Positions 27,127 through 34,123 of a DNA stretch of 34,123 bases are shown here, in pieces. The stretch is taken from the NCBI RefSeq assembly GCF_004009905.1, contig NZ_ML136891.1, forward strand, positions 1 through 34,123. The letters are read 5' to 3'. The first letter of the stretch is position 1, and each line of letters opens with the position of its first letter. The DNA is from Lactobacillus xujianguonis. Its GTDB lineage: Bacteria; Bacillota; Bacilli; Lactobacillales; Lactobacillaceae. A program made the translations under genes and the position numbers. The notes below the pieces were generated by a model. It was not told the origin of the DNA. It made no database searches and saw nothing but the letters and a program-made list of their open reading frames with translations.

Positions 27127-28131
27127 TTATTTACGCGTTCTGCGCATAACTTCGATGTTCTTCAATGATTCACCAGTACCAATGGCAACACAGTCAAGTG
27201 GATCTTGAGCGATGAAGACTGGTACCTTGGTTGCTTCAGAAATAACATCTGGTAAGTTCTTAAGCAGAGCTCCACCCCCAGTTAAAACAATACCATGATC
27301 AATTACGTCAGCCGCAATTTCTGGTGAAGTTTGTTCCAAAGTTTCCTTAATGGCAACAATGATATCTTGCACAACATCTTGAATTGCTTTAGCTACATCT
27401 TCAGCAGCAATATCAACAGACTTAGGTAAACCAGTTACTAAGTCACGACCACGAATATTCATTGATTCAATTTCTTTAGCCTTTTCAATTGAGGCAGAAC
27501 CAATTTGAATCTTAATATCTTCAGCAGTTCTTTCACCAATTAATAAATTAAACTTGGAGTGAACATAGTTAATAATTGCGCTATTGAACTTATCACCAGC
27601 TTGACGAATTGATGATGAAGAAACAATCCCACCTAAAGAAATAGTAGCAACATCAGTCGTACCACCACCAATATCAACAACCATTGAACCAGTTGGATCC
27701 ATTACAGGAAGACCGGCACCGATTGCGGCTGCAAATGGTTCTTCAATAACAAAAGCTTCACGTGCACCAGCTACGCGAGCAGCATCAATAACAGCACGTT
27801 TTTCAACTTCAGTAACACCAGATGGGACACAAATCATGACTGATGGCTTAGAATTACCAACTGTCTTTTCCATGAAGTACTTAAGCATCGCAGCAGTTGT
27901 ATCATAATCAGCAATCACACCGTCTTTCATTGGACGAATAGCGCGAATACTGCCTGGTGTTCTACCAATCATTTCTTTAGCTTCTGACCCCACGGCAATC
28001 ACTTCACCGCTTTGGGTATTTTTAGCAACTACGGAAGGTTCTCTTAAAACAATTCCTTTACCTTCCATGTAAACCAGCGTATTGGCGGTACCTAAATCGA
28101 TACCAATATTCTTTGAACCTAATCCAAACAC
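27127..28131 (-). CDS. mreB: Rod shape-determining actin homologue MreB
   Basis: A 334-residue bacterial actin that forms membrane filaments guiding lateral wall synthesis. The phosphate loops [13 protein letters not shown] (9-21) and [18 protein letters not shown], and the adenosine loop [11 protein letters not shown], are all intact. The short N-terminal MFGLGSKN could act as membrane anchor together with the hydrophobic loop. The start is GTG at 28131, eight bases after AAGGAGAG. It has its own promoter 43 bases upstream, and a hairpin follows the stop. Lactobacilli can carry MreB and Mbl paralogues; MreB is preferred here because mreCD follow. Confidence 0.96.
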   Translation of the reverse strand: MFGLGSKNIGIDLGTANTLVYMEGKGIVLREPSVVAKNTQSGEVIAVGSEAKEMIGRTPGSIRAIRPMKDGVIADYDTTAAMLKYFMEKTVGNSKPSVMICVPSGVTEVEKRAVIDAARVAGAREAFVIEEPFAAAIGAGLPVMDPTGSMVVDIGGGTTDVATISLGGIVSSSSIRQAGDKFNSAIINYVHSKFNLLIGERTAEDIKIQIGSASIEKAKEIESMNIRGRDLVTGLPKSVDIAAEDVAKAIQDVVQDIIVAIKETLEQTSPEIAADVIDHGIVLTGGGALLKNLPDVISEATKVPVFIAQDPLDCVAIGTGESLKNIEVMRRTRK

Positions 28132-28173
28132 GAAAATCTCTCCTTAATTGTTGCGGTCTCTAAATCTTGAATA

Positions 28174-28182
28174 ATTATAGCA
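28174..28182 (-). promoter_or_regulatory. Extended -10 promoter of mreB
   Basis: Minus-strand TGCTATAAT (TATAAT at 28174-28179, TGC at 28180-28182) is a consensus extended -10 element. The -35 region is poor, as often for this class. The leader would be about 36 bases. The same ATGCTATAAT string precedes valS. Confidence 0.8.
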
Positions 28183-28225
28183 TAATCTCAGGGTAAAACA
28201 GTTTTTCACCGGAATTTTAAAAAAT

Positions 28226-28849
28226 TTAAAACAATTCATGCTCTTTCATACTCAAATACTGACCCTTACCCACGATAAAATGATCCAGCAGATCAATTTT
28301 CATCATTTTGGCGGCCTCTTTTAGTTGGCGCGTCATTTTAAAATCACTATTTGATGGTAACAGCTTACCACTTGGATGATTATGAGCCACAATCATCCCT
28401 GCACAGTTAAAGACAACTGCCCAACGAAACACATCCCGCGGATGAGCGATTGCTTTATCTAAAGTTCCTTGCGAAATCTTCTTTTCCGCCACAATATGAC
28501 TACTATTATCCAAATATAGAGTCCAAAACTCTTCTTGTTTATGACCAGCTAATTTGTCAGCTAAATAATGTCCTACTTCACGACTAGAAGTAAAAATAGT
28601 TTCTCTTTTTGGCTCTGACAGACGTTACCGATCGATGACTTCTTCGACAATAATGGCTAACTCTTCTTCACAATCCGGACCGGAAGTGTAATTTAATAAG
28701 TCATTAAAAGAATTAACTTTCAGTTTTAACAACTGCTTTTCTAAATCTTCTAACTTAGTGATGCCAACTTCTTCCAGATATGAAAACAATTGTGAGACCA
28801 TTTCAATATCTGTATTAACAATGTAATGATTTGATTTTAAAATTTCCAT
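28226..28849 (-). pseudogene. radC: radC broken by an in-frame TAA stop
   Basis: This is one RadC-type reading frame of 208 codons interrupted at codon 75 by TAA (28625-28627); no frameshift is involved. The first part (ATG at 28849 after GGGAGGA) encodes the N-terminal helical region ending EEVIDR. The same frame continues after the stop with RLSEPKRETIFTSSREVGHYLADKL and the MPN+/JAMM core, including AHNHPSGKLLPSNSD and DHFIVGKGQYLS, to the normal C-terminus at 28226. The joined length suits lactobacillus RadC, and the metal-binding motif is intact, so only the stop disables it. RadC function is unsettled; it is tied to competence regulons rather than to RecG-like repair. Restart at the TTG at 28513 would lose the front of the core domain. 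A sequencing error or readthrough cannot be excluded. Confidence 0.85.
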
Positions 28850-28887
28850 TTAAAAATCCTCCCATCACTAAATACGTGAAAAAGGGG

Positions 28888-29565
28888 CTAAATTTTTTTA
28901 AGAAATTCAAAAAAGTTTTTACAAATCATTGTTGCTCTCTTACGATCCTGAGCTGAAGGTGTGAGAATATCAGGAATCATCACTACTTTGATGTCCGCAT
29001 TCTTGGCTGCTTGCACACCAGTTGGTGAATCTTCAAACACCAATAAATTTTTCTTAGGTAAGGCCATCTTCTTAGCAGCTGCCAGATAAATATCTGGTGC
29101 TGGCTTAGATTTAATATGACCCTTTTGCACATCTAAGTAGCTGAGATGAAAGGCAAAATAATTACGAATCCCTGTTGCCCATAAAGCATGCTCCAAGACA
29201 TCTTCATAATTACTTGAAGCAATTGCAAGTGGCAAGTCCAGTTCTTGAAACTTATCTAAGGCTGCTTGTACACCAGGACGAAGCTTTAACTTTCCTTCAT
29301 CAGTCCATTGCCAAACTAAATCGTCAGTTCTTTTAATAAACTTATCACGCTCAACTGTGGTCTTAAAGTACTTATGATAAAAAGCTTCCATTTCTTTGAC
29401 ACTAGCACCAGCTAGCTTCAAATAAGAATCACGTGGAATCGGCAAATTAGCTTCTTCTGCGGCTTGAATATTGGCTTGCCAATATAATTCCTCTGAATTA
29501 ACTAGTAAACCGTCAAGATCAAAAATAATGCCTTTAATATCATCGCTTATTCCTTGAACTCGCAC
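28888..29565 (-). CDS. HAD-superfamily phosphatase, beta-phosphoglucomutase-like
   Basis: A 225-residue haloacid dehalogenase hydrolase, subfamily IA with an alpha-helical cap. Catalytic aspartates are D16 and D18 in IIFDLDGLLVNSEE, motif II is the serine of LAIASSNYED, the motif III lysine is in KSKPAPDIYLAA, and motif IV is VFEDSPTGVQAA. It probably dephosphorylates a small sugar or nucleotide phosphate; the exact substrate is not readable. The start is GTG at 29565 with GGAGG seven bases upstream, so it overlaps folC by 19 bases; no in-frame ATG is near. It is followed by the broken radC. Confidence 0.92.
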   Translation of the reverse strand: MRVQGISDDIKGIIFDLDGLLVNSEELYWQANIQAAEEANLPIPRDSYLKLAGASVKEMEAFYHKYFKTTVERDKFIKRTDDLVWQWTDEGKLKLRPGVQAALDKFQELDLPLAIASSNYEDVLEHALWATGIRNYFAFHLSYLDVQKGHIKSKPAPDIYLAAAKKMALPKKNLLVFEDSPTGVQAAKNADIKVVMIPDILTPSAQDRKRATMICKNFFEFLKKI

Positions 29566-30818
29566 CTATCTTCCTCCAACTTTAAAATCGCACTGACCAA
29601 ATAAAATGATCCGGTGATTAATAACGTATCTCCAGTTTGCAAATTTTCACGCAACTTTCGATAAGCTACTTGGTAATCAGCCTCATATCGATAACGAGCT
29701 CGCACTGCTGCTGGAAAATCAGCTAATTTAGCAGCACGAGGATATGGAATCGTCGTTAGCGTCACTTCTTCATCTTTAAATAAGGAAAAAACTTGCGCTA
29801 AATCTTTATCCTTCATCATCGTCATCAATACCTTAATTTTACCAGGCTCTTGGTGAGATTTGCGCACAAATTTTAGCAAGTTTTTCATTGCCTGAATATT
29901 ATGCGCCCCATCTAGAATAATCGTTGGTTTATTACTTAGCAACTGATAACGCCCAGGAATCACAGTTTGATCAATTGCTTGCATGATTTGCTCATCATTC
30001 AGCGGCAATTTCAGCAATAAAAAGGCCGTGACTGCAATCGCAATATCGTAGCCTTCCACCTCTGGCCGCAATTTAAAATGTAATTGCCGATCTGCAAATC
30101 GATACTCAAATCGCTCCTTAGCTTGTAAATGGTAATCCCGATTTAATAAATAAACAGGTGCTTTTTCTTTTTCGGCTTTTTCAGTTAAAACCGGTAGAAC
30201 TAACTCCGGCACATTACCTAATACAACGGGGCGCTTGTACTTAATTATGCCGCTTTTTTCAACCGCAATATCTGCTAAGGTTGGACCAATAATCTGTTCA
30301 TGGTCCAAACCTACCGTAGTAATGATACTAACTGCCGGCATGATGACATTAGTCTTATCATGCTCACCGCCAATCCCGACCTCAATCACCGCATAATCAC
30401 AATGATTTAGGGCAAAATATTCAAAAGCTAAAGCAACTTCATATTCAAAAGTAACTAAGGAAAATTCTTCATCCTGCTGTCTAATTTTTGTTAGTGCTTC
30501 TTCTACTATGTTAGCCGTCTTCACCAAATCCTGGTCAGGAATATCTTGACCATTAAGTTGAATTCGTTCATTAAATTCACGCACAAAAGGTGAGACAAAA
30601 AGGCCAGTTTTTTGACCGGCCTTTTGCAATAAATTGCTTAAATAGTAAGATGTCGAACCTTTACCATTAGTCCCCGTAACATGAAGTGTTTTTACCTTAT
30701 CTTGCGGATTATCAAGCACTGCTAAAATGCGTTTAATGTAAGACAGATCACTTTTAGCATGTAAATGTGGCAAAGTATACAGATATGAGATTACCTCATG
30801 TGCATTGGTAAATTTCAA
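29547..30818 (-). CDS. folC: Folylpolyglutamate/dihydrofolate synthase FolC
   Basis: A 423-residue Mur-ligase-like enzyme that adds glutamate to folates (and, in some forms, to dihydropteroate). The ATP loop GTNGKGS is at 49-55, followed by FVSPFVREFNERIQLNG, the family's folate-site region, and LDGAHNIQAM in the C-terminal domain. The start is TTG at 30818, one base after the valS stop and with only a weak AAAGAAAG ribosome site; no ATG lies near in frame. Whether it is bifunctional cannot be told; no other folate genes are in the window. Confidence 0.94.
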   Translation of the reverse strand: MKFTNAHEVISYLYTLPHLHAKSDLSYIKRILAVLDNPQDKVKTLHVTGTNGKGSTSYYLSNLLQKAGQKTGLFVSPFVREFNERIQLNGQDIPDQDLVKTANIVEEALTKIRQQDEEFSLVTFEYEVALAFEYFALNHCDYAVIEVGIGGEHDKTNVIMPAVSIITTVGLDHEQIIGPTLADIAVEKSGIIKYKRPVVLGNVPELVLPVLTEKAEKEKAPVYLLNRDYHLQAKERFEYRFADRQLHFKLRPEVEGYDIAIAVTAFLLLKLPLNDEQIMQAIDQTVIPGRYQLLSNKPTIILDGAHNIQAMKNLLKFVRKSHQEPGKIKVLMTMMKDKDLAQVFSLFKDEEVTLTTIPYPRAAKLADFPAAVRARYRYEADYQVAYRKLRENLQTGDTLLITGSFYLVSAILKLEEDRCEFKE

Positions 30819-30819
30819 A

Positions 30820-33459
30820 CTATTTACTTTCTTTCAATTCTTGAATTCTTTCTCGAACGCCAGCAAGTTGACTTTGGTAGTCTGCTTGCTTTTCCTTTTC
30901 CTTGTTAATAACTGCTTCAGGAGCATGAGCAACGAAGCCTTGGTTAGCAAGTTTCTTAGTTGAACGTTCTACTTCACCTTCAAGCCGCTTTTCTTCTTTT
31001 TCCATCTTCTTGATTTCATCATCAACATTGACTAATTCAGTCAATGGAACGAAGATCTGCGCACCTGGAATAACCGCATTCTTGGCAAGCTTTGGTGCAT
31101 CGATGTCAGTAGCAACGGTTAATTCCTTAGGGTGCAAGAAGTTTTCAACGTAGTCGGCATTTTCACTTAAAATATGCTTGTCTTTTTCATCATCAAGCTT
31201 GATCATAATATCAATCTTGGATGACATTGGTGCGTTAACTTCCATCCGAATGTTACGAACGGCTTTAATCACTTCAATCATGAAGGCCATATCTTCATCT
31301 GCTTGCTTGTTTTCAAACTCTTGATGAGTAGTTGGGTATTTGGCAAGCATAATGGACTTACCTTCGTGAGGCATTGATAACCAAAGCTTTTCGGTTACGA
31401 ATGGCATAATTGGGTGCATTAAGCGCAAGATTTGATCAAGAATCCAAACTAAGTTTTCTTGCTTTCTAGCCTTTAATTCTTCATCGTCCCCGTTTAAAGC
31501 AACCTTTGAGATTTCAATGTACCAGTCACAGAAATCATTCCAAATAAAATTGTAAAGTTCACGGCCGGCTTCACCAAATTTGTATTCGTCAAATAAACGA
31601 ACAACTTCACCGACAACGTGGTTCAAACGATCAAAAATCCAACTGTCAGCAACATCGAACTTACTTGTGTCCGGCATATGAGCTGTCTTAGCATCAGCTG
31701 GTAAGTTCATAATTACGAACCGACTAGCATTCCAAATCTTATTAATGAAGTTCCAAGCAGCAGATAACTTCTTAGGATCATAACGAGTATCTTGACCAGG
31801 GGCAGTACCGTTAAGTAAGAACCAACGAAGAGCATCAGCACCGTACTTATCAACTACATCCATTGGGTCAACCCCGTTACCAAGAGATTTACTCATCTTG
31901 CGTCCTTGTTCATCCCGCATTAAACCGTGAAGGACAACATCCTTGAATGGACGCTTCTTAGTAAAGTGCAAGCTTTGGAACATCATTCTGGATACCCAGA
32001 AGAAAATGATGTCGTAACCAGTTACCAAAGCATTGGTTGGGAAGTAACGCTTAAAGTCTTCTGAATCAGTGTCAGGCCAACCTAAAGTTGAAAATGGCCA
32101 AAGAGCACTTGAGAACCAGGTATCAAGTACGTCTGGATCTTGTTCCCAGTTTTCAATATCCTTAGGAGCTTCTTCACCTACATAAGTTTCACCAGTCTTC
32201 TTGTTGTACCAAGCTGGAATACGGTGACCCCACCATAATTGACGTGAAATACACCAGTCGTGAACATCTTCCATCCAGTGATCTAAAGTACCTTCAAATC
32301 TTTCTGGAACAAAGTTAACCTTGCCGTCAGTCTTTTGATTTTCAAGAACCTTGTCAGCAAGTGGCTTCATCTTAACGAACCATTGCTTAGAAAGACGTGG
32401 TTCAACTTGAACACCAGAACGTTCTGAGTGACCTACTGAGTGAACGATTGGTTCAATCTTGATTAAGTAACCTTCTTCTTTAAGACCCTTAACTAATTGT
32501 TCACGGCAGTCAAACCGATCCATCCCAGCATATTTGCCACATTCTTCGTTCATCGTACCGTCATCGTTCATCACATTGATTCTCTTCAAATTATGACGGT
32601 TACCAACTTGGAAGTCGTTAGGGTCATGGGCTGGCGTAATTTTAACTAAACCAGTCCCAAATTCTGGATCAACGTGTTGATCTTCAATAATTGGAATATG
32701 ACGGCCAACAAGTGGCAAAATTAATTCCTTACCAACAAGATCCTTGTATCTTTCATCCCCTGGAGCAACGGCAACAGCAGTATCACCAAACATGGTTTCA
32801 GGACGAGTAGTGGCGATTTCAACAAAACCTGAGCCATCTGCAAATGGATACTTAATGTGGTAGAAAGCACCCTTGTCGTCTTTGTGAATAACTTCAATAT
32901 CACTCAAGGCAGTTTGAAGAGCTGGGTCCCAGTTAATGATATATTCGCCACGGTAAATTAAGCCTTCATTGTAAAGTTGAACGAAAACCTTCTTAACCGC
33001 TTTTGAAAGACCTTTGTCTAAAGTGAAACGTTCACGGGAATAATCAAGAGAAAGCCCCATCTTAGCCCATTGGCCCTTGATGATATTTGCGTACTCATCT
33101 TTCCAGTCCCAAACTTGTTTAACAAAGGCTTCACGTCCCATTTGGTGACGATCTTTGCCTTGCTTACGCAATTTTGCTTCTACTTTAGCTTGCGTAGCGA
33201 TACCAGCGTGGTCCATCCCTGGCAAGTAAAGCGTGTCGTAACCTTGCATCCGCTTAAAACGAATTAAAGTATCTTGAATTGCCGTATCCCAAGCGTGACC
33301 CAAGTGCAACTTACCAGTTACATTTGGTGGTGGGATAACAATTGAATAAGGGTGAGCTTTCTTGTCACCAGATGGCTTGAATAAATCTTCATCAAGCCAA
33401 GTTTGATATCTGCCTTTTTCAACCTCATTTGGGTTGTATTTAGGTGCTAAATCTGTCAT
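30820..33459 (-). CDS. valS: Valyl-tRNA synthetase
   Basis: An 879-residue class I synthetase that charges tRNA-Val. HIGH reads HLGH (52-55, within [15 protein letters not shown]), the editing domain includes [14 protein letters not shown] (216-229), and KMSKS is at 521-525. The C-terminal ~65 residues form the Val-specific tRNA-binding coiled coil ([21 protein letters not shown]). The ATG at 33459 has TTGGAGGAA upstream, right after the T-box terminator. Downstream folC follows with one base between. Length is typical and all key motifs are intact. Confidence 0.98.
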   Translation of the reverse strand: MTDLAPKYNPNEVEKGRYQTWLDEDLFKPSGDKKAHPYSIVIPPPNVTGKLHLGHAWDTAIQDTLIRFKRMQGYDTLYLPGMDHAGIATQAKVEAKLRKQGKDRHQMGREAFVKQVWDWKDEYANIIKGQWAKMGLSLDYSRERFTLDKGLSKAVKKVFVQLYNEGLIYRGEYIINWDPALQTALSDIEVIHKDDKGAFYHIKYPFADGSGFVEIATTRPETMFGDTAVAVAPGDERYKDLVGKELILPLVGRHIPIIEDQHVDPEFGTGLVKITPAHDPNDFQVGNRHNLKRINVMNDDGTMNEECGKYAGMDRFDCREQLVKGLKEEGYLIKIEPIVHSVGHSERSGVQVEPRLSKQWFVKMKPLADKVLENQKTDGKVNFVPERFEGTLDHWMEDVHDWCISRQLWWGHRIPAWYNKKTGETYVGEEAPKDIENWEQDPDVLDTWFSSALWPFSTLGWPDTDSEDFKRYFPTNALVTGYDIIFFWVSRMMFQSLHFTKKRPFKDVVLHGLMRDEQGRKMSKSLGNGVDPMDVVDKYGADALRWFLLNGTAPGQDTRYDPKKLSAAWNFINKIWNASRFVIMNLPADAKTAHMPDTSKFDVADSWIFDRLNHVVGEVVRLFDEYKFGEAGRELYNFIWNDFCDWYIEISKVALNGDDEELKARKQENLVWILDQILRLMHPIMPFVTEKLWLSMPHEGKSIMLAKYPTTHQEFENKQADEDMAFMIEVIKAVRNIRMEVNAPMSSKIDIMIKLDDEKDKHILSENADYVENFLHPKELTVATDIDAPKLAKNAVIPGAQIFVPLTELVNVDDEIKKMEKEEKRLEGEVERSTKKLANQGFVAHAPEAVINKEKEKQADYQSQLAGVRERIQELKESK

Positions 33460-33474
33460 TAAAATTCCTCCAAT

Positions 33475-33504
33475 AAAAAAGTCCTAGACAATCTTGTCTA
33501 GGAC
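33475..33504 (-). terminator. T-box-controlled terminator of valS leader
   Basis: GTCCTAGACA (33481-33490) and TGTCTAGGAC (33495-33504) form a perfect 10-bp stem with a 4-base loop, followed on the minus strand by TTTTTT. It ends 15 bases before the valS start. Confidence 0.95.
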
Positions 33505-33703
33505 GATTTACTAACCGCGGTACCACCTATGGTTAAGCATGCAAAAACATACTTCTCTTATAAGCGATAACGGCGCTGAAGTGTCCGGATTAACTTACTT
33601 AGTTTCAGTTAATCAGCTAACCAAGCTACTAGTCAACTTTCGGCCTCTCAGCTGTCTGGCTTTTCTCTGTAAATCAAGTCGACCCCTCTTGGTTCTTGCT
33701 TTG
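33476..33703 (-). promoter_or_regulatory. T-box riboswitch leader of valS
   Basis: The minus strand carries AGGTGGTACCGCGG (33515-33528), the T-box antiterminator core, followed by a strong terminator. Upstream there are the AGAGA element, the apical GCTGAGAGGC and a specifier-like GAAAGUUGA in which GUU (33635-33637) is a valine codon; this specifier call is tentative. The leader of about 225 bases should bind uncharged tRNA-Val and then allow valS transcription. Confidence 0.93.
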
Positions 33704-33709
33704 CTTTTG

Positions 33710-33718
33710 ATTATAGCA
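33710..33718 (-). promoter_or_regulatory. Extended -10 promoter of valS
   Basis: Minus-strand TGCTATAAT (TATAAT at 33710-33715, TGC at 33716-33718). The -35 position, 17 bp upstream, is only a T-run. It lies about 40 bases from the inferred end of the insertion element. Confidence 0.8.
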
Positions 33719-33754
33719 TGAATTGATTTTAGAAAAAAGGGGAGCATTTTTTAC

Positions 33755-34123
33755 GTAAGTGTCAAAGTTTTTGCGGTTACTCAAAAACCATTAGTCTGAC
33801 CTTAATTTCTTAATAATTTATGTGATTTAACATCCGATTGAATTTACTTAAATAGCTGCCACCAACTACTGCTGCTGTTAAGGCTCCGTGTTGAATACCG
33901 GTATGGATTTCGTGACGGATTCTCAAACTATCTCTAGCTGCGGCTTGTAATTTCTTACGGTCTAAGCTAATTAGTTTGCTCGTTTCAAAATCACTGTTGA
34001 GCCATTCTTCTAAGTCTCCATTCTTGATGCAAGTTAGAATTCGAAGCATGCCTTCGGCACCAGCTTCAGACCAATATTTGCCTTGGCCTTTAACGCGATA
34101 AGTATACTTACGGTGATTACTTT
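33755..34123 (-). mobile_element. 3' end of an ISLre2-family insertion element (partial)
   Basis: The right-hand part of the window holds the C-terminal end of an ISLre2-type transposase and 55 bases of noncoding tail. The element runs off the window. The boundary at 33755 is inferred from the sequence GTAAGTGTCAAAG, which looks like a terminal repeat; the matching repeat and any target duplication lie outside the window. Confidence 0.6.
33810..34123 (-). CDS. ISLre2 family (UPF0236) transposase, C-terminal part
   Basis: The frame is open from the window edge at 34123 to TAA at 33810, so only the last ~104 residues are seen. The segment YWSEAGAEGMLRILTCIKNG followed by DLEEWL is characteristic of the UPF0236/ISLre2 transposase C-terminus, and the closing NRMLNHINY is also in character. 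The internal ATG at 34049 is not a start. These DDE-type proteins move the element; whether this copy is intact cannot be judged here. The stop is followed by about 55 bases to the putative element end, next to the valS promoter. Confidence 0.85.
   Translation of the reverse strand, partial: SNHRKYTYRVKGQGKYWSEAGAEGMLRILTCIKNGDLEEWLNSDFETSKLISLDRKKLQAAARDSLRIRHEIHTGIQHGALTAAVVGGSYLSKFNRMLNHINY

Noticed and set aside
28200-28225. AT-rich inverted repeat after radC as a terminator
   Set aside because: The arms (TTTTAAA-type) are A/T only, imperfect and lack a distinct U-run; it may be chance in AT-rich DNA.
33743-33765. Hybrid promoter made from the IS-borne TTGACA and a downstream -10
   Set aside because: At 17-bp spacing the -10 position reads CCCCTT, and the true TATAAT is 44 bp away, so no functional pair forms.

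Overview
The window looks like chromosomal DNA of a low-GC Gram-positive bacterium, most likely Lactobacillus sensu stricto (L. acidophilus/helveticus/crispatus-type group). The grounds are the gene content and order (dcw cluster ending sepF-yggT-ylmH-divIVA-ileS, DUF1831 between a cysteine desulfurase and mnmA, valS-folC-HAD-radC-mreBCD), the T-box leaders, the AT-rich codon use and the protein sequences. The species cannot be fixed from the sequence alone. All genes lie on the minus strand, so transcription runs from high to low coordinates, except one 40-codon gene at 25522-25644.

In transcription order: (1) 34123-33755, the 3' end of an ISLre2-family (UPF0236) transposase, cut by the window edge. 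(2) 33715-28226, a T-box-controlled valS followed by folC, a HAD phosphatase and a radC gene broken by one in-frame stop. (3) 28182-25690, mreB from its own extended -10 promoter, a terminator-like hairpin, then mreC and mreD (rod-shape machinery). (4) 25651-25101, a small island: a plus-strand DUF4044 peptide gene that converges on mreD over a shared terminator and diverges from a DUF3397 membrane protein. (5) 25035-11467, the division and cell wall cluster mraZ-rsmH-ftsL-pbp2B-mraY-murD-murG-divIB-ftsA-ftsZ-sepF-yggT-ylmH-divIVA, headed by a promoter and three 10-bp-phased GTGGT boxes that match the expected MraZ operator. (6) 11460-8249, a T-box-controlled ileS coupled to a cold-shock-like protein. 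(7) 8232-3934, an ADP-ribose-type Nudix hydrolase, a small membrane protein, mtnN, a cysteine desulfurase, DUF1831 and mnmA (tRNA 2-thiouridine synthesis), closed by a terminator. (8) 3821-62, a phosphoglycerate-mutase-family phosphatase, a TPR protein and recD2 helicase, closed by a long hairpin.

Functionally this is mostly housekeeping DNA. Lipid-linked peptidoglycan precursors (MraY, MurD, MurG) feed the divisome (FtsZ, FtsA, SepF, DivIB, FtsL, PBP2B) and the elongasome (MreBCD), and two aminoacyl-tRNA synthetases sense their own uncharged tRNAs. Genes are tightly packed: six junctions share one base (TAATG) and several others overlap by 8-25 bases.

I found no phage, CRISPR, toxin-antitoxin or defence island and no convincing wholly new system. 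The items most worth a second look are the in-frame stop in radC, the MraZ operator, the lone plus-strand peptide gene, the cysteine-free DUF1831 inside a sulfur-transfer operon, the very acidic DivIVA tail and the divergent cold-shock protein.
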